37,827 bases of DNA from NCBI GenBank assembly GCA_017619355.1, contig JAFZSO010000068.1, forward strand, positions 1-37,827. The letters run 5' to 3'. Below are positions 30,794 to 37,827 of the stretch, one piece after another. Positions within the stretch are counted from its first letter, which is position 1. Every line of letters starts with the position of its first letter. A program made the translations under genes and the position numbers. Under the pieces are notes generated by a model, which was not told where the DNA came from, did no database searches, and saw only the letters and a program-made list of their open reading frames with translations. Source of the DNA: Muribaculaceae bacterium (GTDB lineage Bacteria; Bacteroidota; Bacteroidia; Bacteroidales; Muribaculaceae).

Positions 30794-30820
30794 AAAATAT
30801 GATTTTATTTTACAAACTTC

Positions 30821-32008
30821 TCAAGGAACAAGACCATAGGCGCGGAACACCTTCTGAATCTTCTCCAGGGCAATGGTCACTTGCTCGTGCGTGTGGGTGG
30901 CCATGAGGCTGAAGCGGATGAGGGTGTCGGTAGGAGCCACTGCAGGCGACACCACGGGGTTCACGAAGATGCCTTCGTTAAACAGGTCGCGTGTGATGGC
31001 GAATGTCTTGTTGTTGTCACGGATGAAGAGCGGGATGATGGGCGTCTCGGTATTGCCAATCTCGCAACCCATCTCCTTGAAGCCGCGCAACGCATAGCGG
31101 GTGATTTCCCACAGGTGCTCCTGGCGCTCAGGCTCGTTGAGCATGATGTCGAGAGCCGTGTTCACCGCTGCCGTCGAGGCGGGCGTGATGCTTGCCGTGA
31201 AAATGTAGGAGCGCGAGTGGTGACGCAGGTAGTTGGTAATCACCTTGTCGGTGGCGATGAAACCGCCCAGCGAGGCAAACGACTTGCTGAAGGTGCCCAT
31301 GATCAGGTCTACCTCGTCGGTGAGGCCGAAGTGGTCGCACACGCCGCGTCCGCCCTTGCCAAACACGCCAATGCCGTGGGCCTCATCGACCATCACATTG
31401 GCATTATACTTGCGGGCCAGATCCACGATGTCGGGCAGCTTGCACACATCACCTTCCATCGAGAACACGCCGTCGGTCACGATGAGCTTCACGCGGTCAG
31501 GCTCGCACTTCTGCAGCTGCTTCTCCAGCGATGCCATATCGTTGTGGCGATATTTCAGCGAGTTGGAGAACGACAGGCGACGGCCTTCGATGATGGAAGC
31601 ATGGTCCTGCTCATCCCACAGGATGTAGTCCTCGCGACCCGTCAGGGCCGACACCACACCCAGGTTCACACCAAAGCCGGTGCTATATATCATGGCGTCT
31701 TCCTTGCCTTCATACTCGGCCAGGCGCTTCTCCAGGCGCTTGTGGATGTCGAGCGTTCCGTTCAGGAAGGGAGAGCCGGCACAACCTGTACCATATTTGC
31801 GGGTCGCCTCGATGGCGGCCTCCTTGATGCGCTGGTCGTTGACAAGGCCCGAATAGCAGTTGGAGCCGAACATCAGCACCTTCTTGCCATTGATGAGCAC
31901 CTCGGTGTCCTGTTCGCTCTCTATCGCACGAAAGTAGGGGTATATGCCCGCTGCCTTCGCCTTCTGTGGCTCGTCATATCGTGCCAGCTTTTCTTGTAAC
32001 AATTTCAT
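30821..32008 (-). CDS. spt: Serine palmitoyltransferase (alpha-oxoamine synthase)
   Basis: A 395-residue PLP enzyme of the alpha-oxoamine synthase group. Nearly every motif recalled from Bacteroides serine palmitoyltransferase is present: KYGTGCAGSPFLNGTLD, DHASIIEGRRLSFSNSLKY, VMVDEAHGIGVFGKGGRGVCDHFG and GTFSKSFASLGGF. PLP lysine K242, D208 and H211 (DEAHG) and H136 are in place. This is the first committed step of sphingolipid (dihydroceramide) synthesis, which Bacteroidetes make. Glycine C-acetyltransferase (Kbl) is the main alternative; the match in the N-terminal segment (LLQEKLARYDEPQ) favours SPT. No other sphingolipid genes are beside it. Confidence 0.88.
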   Translation of the reverse strand: MKLLQEKLARYDEPQKAKAAGIYPYFRAIESEQDTEVLINGKKVLMFGSNCYSGLVNDQRIKEAAIEATRKYGTGCAGSPFLNGTLDIHKRLEKRLAEYEGKEDAMIYSTGFGVNLGVVSALTGREDYILWDEQDHASIIEGRRLSFSNSLKYRHNDMASLEKQLQKCEPDRVKLIVTDGVFSMEGDVCKLPDIVDLARKYNANVMVDEAHGIGVFGKGGRGVCDHFGLTDEVDLIMGTFSKSFASLGGFIATDKVITNYLRHHSRSYIFTASITPASTAAVNTALDIMLNEPERQEHLWEITRYALRGFKEMGCEIGNTETPIIPLFIRDNNKTFAITRDLFNEGIFVNPVVSPAVAPTDTLIRFSLMATHTHEQVTIALEKIQKVFRAYGLVP

Positions 32009-32081
32009 AATTTATGATTGTCTAAAAATGTTTTTATAAATCACCTGCACACGTCGGTTGTGACCGAAAAAACACGCATCA

Positions 32082-32117
32082 CAAAAATACATCACATTAG
32101 TGCAGGCTGCAAATTTA
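32082..32117 (-). promoter_or_regulatory. Two candidate -7 boxes for spt
   Basis: On the minus strand TATTTTTG (32089-32082) and TAAATTTG (32117-32110) both match TAnnTTTG; they would give leaders of about 65-95 nt before the ATG at 32008. Confidence 0.45.
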
Positions 32118-32215
32118 CAAAATTTAAATTAATTATCATTCAAAAAAAGTGTTATTTATAGTATAAAGAGCACATTTGTCACTTAATTTCAGGAATTCAA
32201 TAGCATTGTTACACA

Positions 32216-33112
32216 TCAATGGGCCTCACATTCGGTGGGCTCCATGTGGACGGTGACATGGGTCTCGGTGCCGAATCGCTCCTTGAGCTTGCGCTCGATT
32301 TGGGTGGCGCAGGCATGCGACTTGTCGAGAGTGACATTGCCGTCCATGCGCACATGCACCTCGATGGCAATGCGGTTGCCAATGCGACGCGTGCGCAGAC
32401 TGTGGGGTTCGTACACATCCGGTTCGCTCTCAATGAGCGTCTGAATCTCCTGCTCCATGTCAGCAGGCAGTGACCCATCGGTGAGTTCGTCAATACTGGT
32501 CTTGAGCAGTTTCACTGCCACCCAAGCCAACATCAATCCCACCAAAATAGAGGCAATGGGATCGAGTACCGCCCACTTCTGGCCGAGCACAATGGCTCCA
32601 CCAATACCGATGGTCGCGCCTATCGACGACAGGGCATCGCTGCGGTGGTGCCAAGCATTGGCTATCACCACCTGTGAGTTCTCCTTGCGGCCCATCCGCA
32701 CTGTGTACTGGTAGAGCAGTTCCTTCACCAGTATCGACACCAATGCCGCCCACAGGGCCAGATAACCAGGGACCTCAAGCGTTTCTCCACCCATCCAGCT
32801 TGCCAGTTTCACGCCACCCGACACGATGATGCCTGTAGCGGCAGCCACTAGTGCCAGACCTATCACGAACGACGCTATCGTCTCATACTTGCCGTGCCCG
32901 TAGTCGTGCGACTTGTCTTGCGGGCGCGAGCCCACATTCACGAAAAAGAGCACCACCACATCGGTAGCAAAATCGGAGAACGAGTGCACGGCATCGGCAA
33001 TCATTGCCGAACTGTGCCCCAGAATGCCCGCGATGAGCTTGAAAGTGAGCAGCATCACATTGCCAGCGCTGCCCACAAGCGTTACCTTATATATATTGTG
33101 TTTTCGTGTCAT
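32216..33112 (-). CDS. Cation diffusion facilitator (Zn/Cd/Fe-type) exporter
   Basis: A 298-residue CDF protein with six predicted membrane helices and a C-terminal cytoplasmic domain. The metal site has the HxxxD motif H43-D47 (HSFSD) in helix 2 and HHRSD in helix 5, the zinc-type arrangement. The cytoplasmic tail ends HVTVHMEPTECEAH. It exchanges a divalent cation for protons. The start was set at 33112 (MTRKHNIYKVTLVGS) because the -7 box lies between it and an alternative upstream start (33163). It is divergent from uvrB. Confidence 0.9.
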   Translation of the reverse strand: MTRKHNIYKVTLVGSAGNVMLLTFKLIAGILGHSSAMIADAVHSFSDFATDVVVLFFVNVGSRPQDKSHDYGHGKYETIASFVIGLALVAAATGIIVSGGVKLASWMGGETLEVPGYLALWAALVSILVKELLYQYTVRMGRKENSQVVIANAWHHRSDALSSIGATIGIGGAIVLGQKWAVLDPIASILVGLMLAWVAVKLLKTSIDELTDGSLPADMEQEIQTLIESEPDVYEPHSLRTRRIGNRIAIEVHVRMDGNVTLDKSHACATQIERKLKERFGTETHVTVHMEPTECEAH

Positions 33113-33121
33113 TATCGTATG

Positions 33122-33129
33122 CAAATATA
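33122..33129 (-). promoter_or_regulatory. -7 box of the CDF gene, almost leaderless
   Basis: On the minus strand TATATTTG matches TAnnTTTG and ends 9 bp before the ATG at 33112, so the transcript would start within a few bases of the start codon. Confidence 0.5.
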
Positions 33130-33203
33130 ATGCTTTTTTCGATATGTTGTTCTCTGCAAGCAAATATTGATTGTAAATGGAGCGGGAATTAGAATATTTT
33201 CGT

Positions 33204-33211
33204 TAACTTTG
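33204..33211 (+). promoter_or_regulatory. -7 box of uvrB
   Basis: TAACTTTG matches TAnnTTTG, 34 bp before the uvrB ATG (33246). Confidence 0.6.
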
Positions 33212-33245
33212 CTATTTAATATGTGACAAGGCAGAGAGAATCACT

Positions 33246-35336
33246 ATGGATTTCAAGTTGTATTCGGCATATCAACCCACCGGCGACCAGCCCAAGGCCA
33301 TCGAAGAACTCACGCAGGGTGTGAACCAGGGCGTGCCCTTCCAGACGCTTCTGGGCGTGACCGGTTCGGGCAAGACCTTCACCATGGCCAATGTGATTGC
33401 TCAGACCAAGCGCCCCACCCTCGTATTGTCGCATAACAAGACGCTGGCTGCCCAGCTCTACTCGGAGTTCAAGAGTTTTTTCCCCGAGAATGCCGTGCAC
33501 TACTTCGTGAGCTATTACGACTACTACCAGCCCGAGGCCTACATCCCATCAAGCGACAAATATATCGAGAAGGACCTCGCCATCAACGAGGAGATTGACC
33601 GCTTGCGCTTGTCCACCGTCACTTCTCTGCTTTCCGGCCGCCGCGATGTTATCGTGGTATCCTCGGTCTCCTGCCTCTACGGCATGGGCAACCCCGAAGA
33701 TATCGAGGCCAACACCATCGCCATCAAAGTGGGCCAGAACCTGGGCCGCGACGAGTTTCTCAGGAAACTGGTGGATGCGCTCTACAGCCGCAATGAGGTG
33801 GAATTGCGCATGGGCAACTTTCGCGTGAAAGGCGACACCGTGGATGTGCACCTCGCCGAGGAGGCGCTCATTCTGCGCGTCATCTTCTGGGGCAACGAGG
33901 TGGAGAGCCTGCAGTTGCTCGACCCGCTCACACAGATGCCCACAGGCGAGCAGATGGAGTCGTTCCGCATTTTTCCCTGCAACATCTTTGTCACCACCAA
34001 GGAGCGCATGGCGCATGCCTTGGGCAAGATCGATGTGGACCTAGGCACTCAGGTCGAGGCTTTCAGACGCGAGAACAGACCCGTCGAGGCCAAGCGCCTC
34101 TATGAGCGTGTAACCTATGACCTGGAGATGATTCGCGAGGTGGGCTACTGCTCCGGCATCGAGAACTACTCGCGCTACTTCGACGGGCGCGAACCGGGCA
34201 TGCGCCCCTTCTGCCTGCTCGACTACATGCCCAAGGACTTCCTCACCATCATCGACGAGAGTCATGTGACCGTTCCACAAGTCAGAGCGATGTACGGCGG
34301 TGACCAATCACGCAAAATCAACCTGGTGAACTACGGTTTCCGCCTGCAGGCCGCCATCGACAACCGCCCCCTGCGCTTCGAGGAGTTTGAGGCAATGACG
34401 GGCCAGACCATCTATGTGAGCGCCACTCCCGCCGACTACGAACTGCAGCAGAGCGAAGGTGTGGTCACTGAGCAAATCATACGCCCCACCGGCCTGCTCG
34501 ACCCCAAAATCACCGTCCGTCCCTCCAAAGGCCAGGTCGATGACCTCATCGAGGAAATCCAGCTACGTGTGGAGCGCCACGAGCGCACCTTGGTCACCAC
34601 GCTCACCAAGCGCATGGCCGAGGAACTCAGCGACTACCTGGCACGGCTCGACATCCGTTGCGCCTATATGCACAGCGATGTGGAGACGCTTGACCGCATC
34701 CAGATTCTTGACGACCTGCGGGCGGGCGCCATCGATGTGCTCGTGGGTGTGAACCTGCTGCGCGAGGGCCTTGACCTGCCCGAAGTATCGCTCGTAGCCA
34801 TCCTGGATGCCGACAAGGAGGGATTCCTGCGCAGCCGTCGCTCGCTGACCCAGACGGCTGGCCGTGCAGCACGCAACCTGAACGGCGAGGTCATCATGTA
34901 TGCCGACAAGATTACCGAATCTATGCAGCTCACCATCGACGAGACCGAGCGCCGCCGCTCGCTCCAGCTCAAGTACAATGAGGAGCACGGCATCACCCCG
35001 CAGGCCATCGTCAAGGCGCGCAACGCCATCATCGGCATCGACACCGACATTCAGACCTCGCCCGAATCTATCACCCACGCCCGCCGCTATGAGAGCAATG
35101 TCACGGGCATCAACGACCGCAACGCCCAACTCGCTGCCGAGTTCGACGGCGCCGCCGGCATCGTGGCCGACCCCGTGGTGGCCTACATGTCGCGACCGCA
35201 ACTGCAGGCAGCCATTGAGCGGCTCAAGGCACAGATGCTCGAGGCGGCACGGCGCATGGACTTCCTCGAAGCCGCCCAGTTCCGCGACGAGATGCTCAAA
35301 CTGCAAGCACGACTCGAAACCATCCCCGAATCATGA
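33246..35336 (+). CDS. uvrB: Excinuclease ABC subunit B
   Basis: UvrB is the damage-verifying helicase-like core of nucleotide excision repair. The 696-residue protein has Walker A GVTGSGKT (37-44), the beta-hairpin YYDYYQPEAY (90-99) that grips DNA, the DEADH-like IIDESHVTV, LREGLDLPEVSLV and DADKEGFLRS, and a C-terminal UVR domain (AIERLKAQMLEAARRMDFLEAAQFRDEMLKL) that binds UvrC. Length slightly exceeds E. coli (673). It overlaps the next gene by 4 bp (ATGA), so both are co-translated. Confidence 0.98.
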   Translation: MDFKLYSAYQPTGDQPKAIEELTQGVNQGVPFQTLLGVTGSGKTFTMANVIAQTKRPTLVLSHNKTLAAQLYSEFKSFFPENAVHYFVSYYDYYQPEAYIPSSDKYIEKDLAINEEIDRLRLSTVTSLLSGRRDVIVVSSVSCLYGMGNPEDIEANTIAIKVGQNLGRDEFLRKLVDALYSRNEVELRMGNFRVKGDTVDVHLAEEALILRVIFWGNEVESLQLLDPLTQMPTGEQMESFRIFPCNIFVTTKERMAHALGKIDVDLGTQVEAFRRENRPVEAKRLYERVTYDLEMIREVGYCSGIENYSRYFDGREPGMRPFCLLDYMPKDFLTIIDESHVTVPQVRAMYGGDQSRKINLVNYGFRLQAAIDNRPLRFEEFEAMTGQTIYVSATPADYELQQSEGVVTEQIIRPTGLLDPKITVRPSKGQVDDLIEEIQLRVERHERTLVTTLTKRMAEELSDYLARLDIRCAYMHSDVETLDRIQILDDLRAGAIDVLVGVNLLREGLDLPEVSLVAILDADKEGFLRSRRSLTQTAGRAARNLNGEVIMYADKITESMQLTIDETERRRSLQLKYNEEHGITPQAIVKARNAIIGIDTDIQTSPESITHARRYESNVTGINDRNAQLAAEFDGAAGIVADPVVAYMSRPQLQAAIERLKAQMLEAARRMDFLEAAQFRDEMLKLQARLETIPES

Positions 35337-37249
35337 GCCAGACCCACAAAATACAAGGGCAGTGGCTGCCCACAACGGTGAAGGAGGTGCAGCACCTCGG
35401 CTGGGATTACATCGATGTGATCCTGTTCACCGGCGATGCCTACATCGACCATCCCTCGATGGGCACGGCAGTCATCGGTCGGGTGCTTGAAGCGCACGGC
35501 TACCGCGTGGCCATTGTGCCGCAGCCTAACTGGCGCGATGACCTGCGCGACTTCAAGAAACTGGGCCGACCCCGCCTGTTCTTCGGCGTGAGTGCCGGTG
35601 CCATGGACTCGATGGTAAACCACTACACCGCCAACCGTCGCCGGCGCAGCGACGACGCCTACACCCCTGATGCCCGTGCCGGTCAGCGCCCCGACTACCC
35701 TACCATCGTTTACTCCAACATTCTCAAGCAACTCTACCCCGATGTGCCCGTAGTGGCTGGCGGCATCGAGGCCTCGATGCGGCGTCTGGCGCACTACGAC
35801 TACTGGCAAGACCAGTTGCGCCCCTCCATTCTCGTCGACAGCAAGGCCGATATGCTCGTGTATGGCATGGGCGAGAAACCTAACCTTGCCATTGCCGATG
35901 CGCTGAGCAATGGGGCGAAAATAGAGGACCTCACTGACATTCCTCAAACTGCCGTGCGCATGCCCCTCTCGGCCATTCCCACCAGTGGCGACGATGTGGT
36001 GCTCCACTCCTTCGACGAGTGCCGCGCCGACAAGAAATGTCAAGCCGAGAACTTCCGCCACATTGAGGTGGAGTCAAACCTGTGGTATGGCCACAACCTG
36101 TGGCAGGCCACGGGTAACATCGCCATCAAGGTGAACCGCACCAATCCGCCCATGACCACCGACGAAATCGATGCCACCTTCGACCTGCCCTACACCCGCT
36201 TGCCCCACCCGCGCTACCAGGGCAAGCGCATTCCTGCCTACGAGATGATTCGCCACTCGGTGAATATGCACCGCGGCTGCTTTGGCGGCTGCGCCTTCTG
36301 CACCATCAGCGCCCATCAGGGCAAGTTCATTGCCAGTCGCAGCAAGGAGTCCATTATGCGCGAGGTGAAGCAGGTGACCCAGATGGCCGACTTCAAGGGC
36401 TATATCTCCGACCTGGGCGGTCCCAGCGCCAACATGTATGGCATGCACGGCAAGGACCTGGAGCGCTGCCAGCGTTGCGCTCGCCCCTCGTGCCTACACC
36501 CCAAGCCCTGCTCCAACCTGAACACTGACCATAGCGCCTTGCTCGACATCTACCATGCCGTCGATGCCTTACCCGAGGTCAAGAAATCGTTCATTGGCAG
36601 CGGTGTGCGCTACGACCTGTCGATGCACCGCACCGGCAATCCCGCTATTGACAAGGTGAACGCCCAATTTAACGAGGAACTCATCCGCTTCCATGTGTCG
36701 GGTCGACTCAAAGTGGCTCCCGAGCACACCAGTGACAAGGTGCTCGATGTGATGCGCAAACCCTCGTTCGCCCTCTTCGAGCAGTTTAAGCGACTTTTCG
36801 ACCGCATCAACGACAAGTATGCCCTGCGGCAGCAACTCATCCCCTACTTCATCTCGTCGCACCCCGCTTGCACCGAGCAGGACATGGCGGAACTCGCCGC
36901 CATCACCAAGGACCTCAACTTCCACCTCGAGCAGGTGCAGGACTTCACCCCCACGCCCATGACCATCTCTACCGAGGCGTTCTACACCGGCTTCCATCCT
37001 TACACCCTGCAGCCCATCGCCTCGGCACACACACAGGAGGAAAAACTGGCGCAACGCAAGTATTTCTTCTGGTACGAGAAGGAGTACCAGCCCGATATTG
37101 TGCGCTCTCTCACGCGCATGCACCGCCGCGACCTCATCCAGCGACTCTTCCCGCACGGCGCACCCAAGACACGCCCCACCGATGCTGCATCGAAAGCGCC
37201 GCAAAACAAGCATTTTCAAAAAAATCGGCGAAATATTCGCAAAAAATGA
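35333..37249 (+). CDS. ygiQ: YgiQ-type radical SAM protein
   Basis: A 638-residue protein of the UPF0313/YgiQ family. The B12/N-terminal-like section starts LPTTVKEVQHLGWDYIDVILFTGDAYIDHP; the radical SAM motif CFGGCAFC supplies C316, C320 and C323. Other family segments are YPTIVYSNILKQLYP, AGGIEASMRRLAHYDYWQD and HRGCFGGCAFCTISAHQGK. Function is unknown (radical SAM chemistry, substrate unproven). The first ATG overlaps the stop of uvrB by 4 bp. The C-terminal about 20 residues are a basic tail (KNRRNIRKK). Confidence 0.93.
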   Translation: MSQTHKIQGQWLPTTVKEVQHLGWDYIDVILFTGDAYIDHPSMGTAVIGRVLEAHGYRVAIVPQPNWRDDLRDFKKLGRPRLFFGVSAGAMDSMVNHYTANRRRRSDDAYTPDARAGQRPDYPTIVYSNILKQLYPDVPVVAGGIEASMRRLAHYDYWQDQLRPSILVDSKADMLVYGMGEKPNLAIADALSNGAKIEDLTDIPQTAVRMPLSAIPTSGDDVVLHSFDECRADKKCQAENFRHIEVESNLWYGHNLWQATGNIAIKVNRTNPPMTTDEIDATFDLPYTRLPHPRYQGKRIPAYEMIRHSVNMHRGCFGGCAFCTISAHQGKFIASRSKESIMREVKQVTQMADFKGYISDLGGPSANMYGMHGKDLERCQRCARPSCLHPKPCSNLNTDHSALLDIYHAVDALPEVKKSFIGSGVRYDLSMHRTGNPAIDKVNAQFNEELIRFHVSGRLKVAPEHTSDKVLDVMRKPSFALFEQFKRLFDRINDKYALRQQLIPYFISSHPACTEQDMAELAAITKDLNFHLEQVQDFTPTPMTISTEAFYTGFHPYTLQPIASAHTQEEKLAQRKYFFWYEKEYQPDIVRSLTRMHRRDLIQRLFPHGAPKTRPTDAASKAPQNKHFQKNRRNIRKK

Positions 37250-37271
37250 TGTGCGATTAAAAACTTTTTCC

Positions 37272-37279
37272 TAACTTTG
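37272..37279 (+). promoter_or_regulatory. -7 promoter element of tRNA-Val
   Basis: TAACTTTG matches TAnnTTTG and lies 17 bp before the tRNA 5' end. Confidence 0.6.
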
Positions 37280-37296
37280 CATCGCTTTTCAGTTAT

Positions 37297-37371
37297 AGGG
37301 GCGTAGCCCAGCTGGTTCAGAGCGCCGCAGTCACATTGCGGAGGTCATCGGTTCGAACCCGATCGTCCCTA
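37297..37371 (+). tRNA. tRNA-Val (anticodon CAC)
   Basis: A 75-nt cloverleaf. Acceptor arm AGGGGCG (37297-37303) with CGTCCCT (37364-37370, one G-U); D arm with GCCC...GAGC around AGCTGGTTCA; anticodon stem CCGCA/TGCGG enclosing GTCACAT, anticodon CAC at 37332-37334, reading GUG (Val); variable AGGTC; T arm ATCGG-TTCGAAC-CCGAT. Discriminator A37371; no CCA is encoded, so it must be added after 3' trimming. It follows the YgiQ gene by 47 bp and has its own -7 box. Confidence 0.95.
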
Positions 37372-37380
37372 CTAAAGCAC

Positions 37381-37411
37381 AGCAGCGATGCACACGCACC
37401 GCTGCTTTTTT
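37381..37411 (+). terminator. Terminator of tRNA-Val
   Basis: AGCAGCG (37381-37387) pairs with CGCTGCT (37400-37406) over a 12-nt loop and runs into a T tract at 37405-37411. Confidence 0.75.
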
Positions 37412-37572
37412 ATTCCCCTAATCACTCATCCTTCATCCCTCATCTTAATTGTGCTATCACCATTTACTTTCTTAGCCCCATACACTATCTTCGCCCAAAC
37501 CCGATTCGGGTTAAACACGCACATGCGCTCTTTGATAGGTTTCCCATGCAGCACAATCAGTCGGAAGGTCGG

Positions 37573-37603
37573 CTGTAGGGGGCAGGGCGTGCCCTGTCTG
37601 CCC
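37573..37603 (+). repeat. Second palindrome of the CTGTAGGG family
   Basis: CTGTAGGG (37573-37580) then CAGGGC-GT-GCCCTG (37583-37596), with extra G-U pairs outside. Compared with 28152, the core GC-GT-GC and the CTGTAGGG tag are conserved though the arm sequence differs; orientation is opposite. Confidence 0.65.
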
Positions 37604-37605
37604 AC

Positions 37606-37649
37606 TCCGAGTCCTCTGAGATCTCTGAGTCCTCCGAGTTCTCCGACGG
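37606..37649 (+). repeat. 9-bp-period tandem tract
   Basis: Units TCCGAGTCC, TCTGAGATC, TCTGAGTCC, TCCGAGTTC and partial TCCGACGG, exactly 9 bp apart. It begins 3 bp after the palindrome. Confidence 0.75.
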
Positions 37650-37650
37650 T

Positions 37651-37805
37651 AGTACTATGAACTTTAACGAAAGCAGTACAATCTAGAACGAACCCCGAAG
37701 GGCTCGAGGCGATGTTGAAGCACGAGTCACGCTTGCGTGGCGTGCGGTGCCCAAAGGGCATCAACACTCGACTCAACATTAGCAGTATGAACTTTGACGA
37801 AAGTA
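37651..37805 (+). repeat. Multi-hairpin element between direct repeats
   Basis: AG..TATGAACTTTRACGAAAG occurs at 37651 and 37781 (130 bp apart; 20 of 23 bases equal). Between them ATGTTGA (37712-37718) can pair with TCAACAT (37773-37779), enclosing hairpins CACGC-TT-GCGTG (37728-37739) and TGCCC-AAA-GGGCA (37748-37760). The layout suggests a small mobile or structured RNA element, but no match was recognised. Confidence 0.5.
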
Positions 37806-37827
37806 TATAATAAATAACGATAGTACA

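Larger units (their letters stand above)
37412..37827. other. Gene-free tail of the window with repeats and secondary structure
   Basis: No gene I would support. Contents: a pyrimidine-rich stretch, the GC-GT-GC palindrome (37573-37603), 9-bp tandem repeats (37606-37649), and a hairpin element flanked by direct repeats (37651-37805). A 117-codon minus frame (37426-37779) crosses all of these and has no recognisable domain. Confidence 0.7.

Noticed and set aside
30881-31999. A 372-codon plus-strand frame opposite the serine palmitoyltransferase
   Set aside because: Antisense shadow with no recognisable domain.
37297-37371. An integrated element using the tRNA-Val 3' end as attachment site
   Set aside because: No integrase and no second copy of the tRNA end were seen within the window; sequence to the right is not available.
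37426-37779. A 117-codon minus-strand frame in the last 0.4 kb
   Set aside because: It runs through a palindrome, a 9-bp tandem tract and a hairpin element, has no domain and no promoter; likely non-coding.

Overview
The window looks like a chromosomal segment from the order Bacteroidales, probably a gut Muribaculaceae- or Prevotellaceae-like species (family is a guess). The evidence is the recurrent Bacteroidetes -7 promoter element TAnnTTTG upstream of many genes, a type IX secretion protein (PorQ), Bacteroidetes-typical families (DUF3822-rsmD pair, DUF4252 with an ECF sigma factor, PorT-like barrels, pRiA4b ORF-3-like protein), a Bacteroides-type serine palmitoyltransferase and the SusC/D-era secretome style of lipoproteins and a dockerin-tailed exported protein. 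No integrase, transposase, phage gene or CRISPR array was seen; nearly all genes are ordinary core genes.

Layout. 1-1.5 kb: 5' part of an AraC-type regulator (minus strand), divergent from a bacterioferritin-like gene and a 60-residue winged-helix-like protein. 1.7-4.8 kb: ribonuclease Z, then the operon queF-queC-queD-queE for preQ0/preQ1 (queuosine). 4.9-7.6 kb, minus strand: two small lipoproteins, a polyprenyl synthase and a TatD nuclease. 7.9-9.3 kb: DUF2975 membrane protein, XRE-type regulator, outer-membrane barrel. 9.4-13.4 kb: aquaporin Z, PorQ, a TonB-C-domain protein, RsmD and DUF3822. 13.6-17.1 kb: thrS-infC-rpmI-rplT, with a strong hairpin before rpmI. 17.2-22.2 kb: dockerin-tailed exported protein, then miaA, a DPP-IV peptidase and an iron-type alcohol dehydrogenase on the minus strand.

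22.4-26.9 kb, minus strand: a DUF4252 / ECF sigma / anti-sigma / small chimeric protein / DUF4252 locus, followed upstream by a large TPR protein. The small protein is the clearest novelty: a 275-bp tandem duplication has fused the exported N-terminus of the DUF4252 gene to the periplasmic tail of the anti-sigma gene. 27.0-33.1 kb: EamA transporter, PorT-like barrel, two-domain META protein, pRiA4b ORF-3-like protein, serine palmitoyltransferase (sphingolipids) and a CDF cation exporter. 33.2-37.4 kb: uvrB overlapping a YgiQ-type radical SAM gene, then tRNA-Val(CAC). The last 0.4 kb has no gene but holds a palindrome, 9-bp tandem repeats and a multi-hairpin element between direct repeats.

Other points of interest are the loss of most ferroxidase ligands in the bacterioferritin-like protein, three dispersed copies of one 8-bp-period intergenic tract, and a palindrome family (GC-GT-GC core next to CTGTAGGG) seen twice. 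All statements on families come from reading the sequence and memory; no database search was run.
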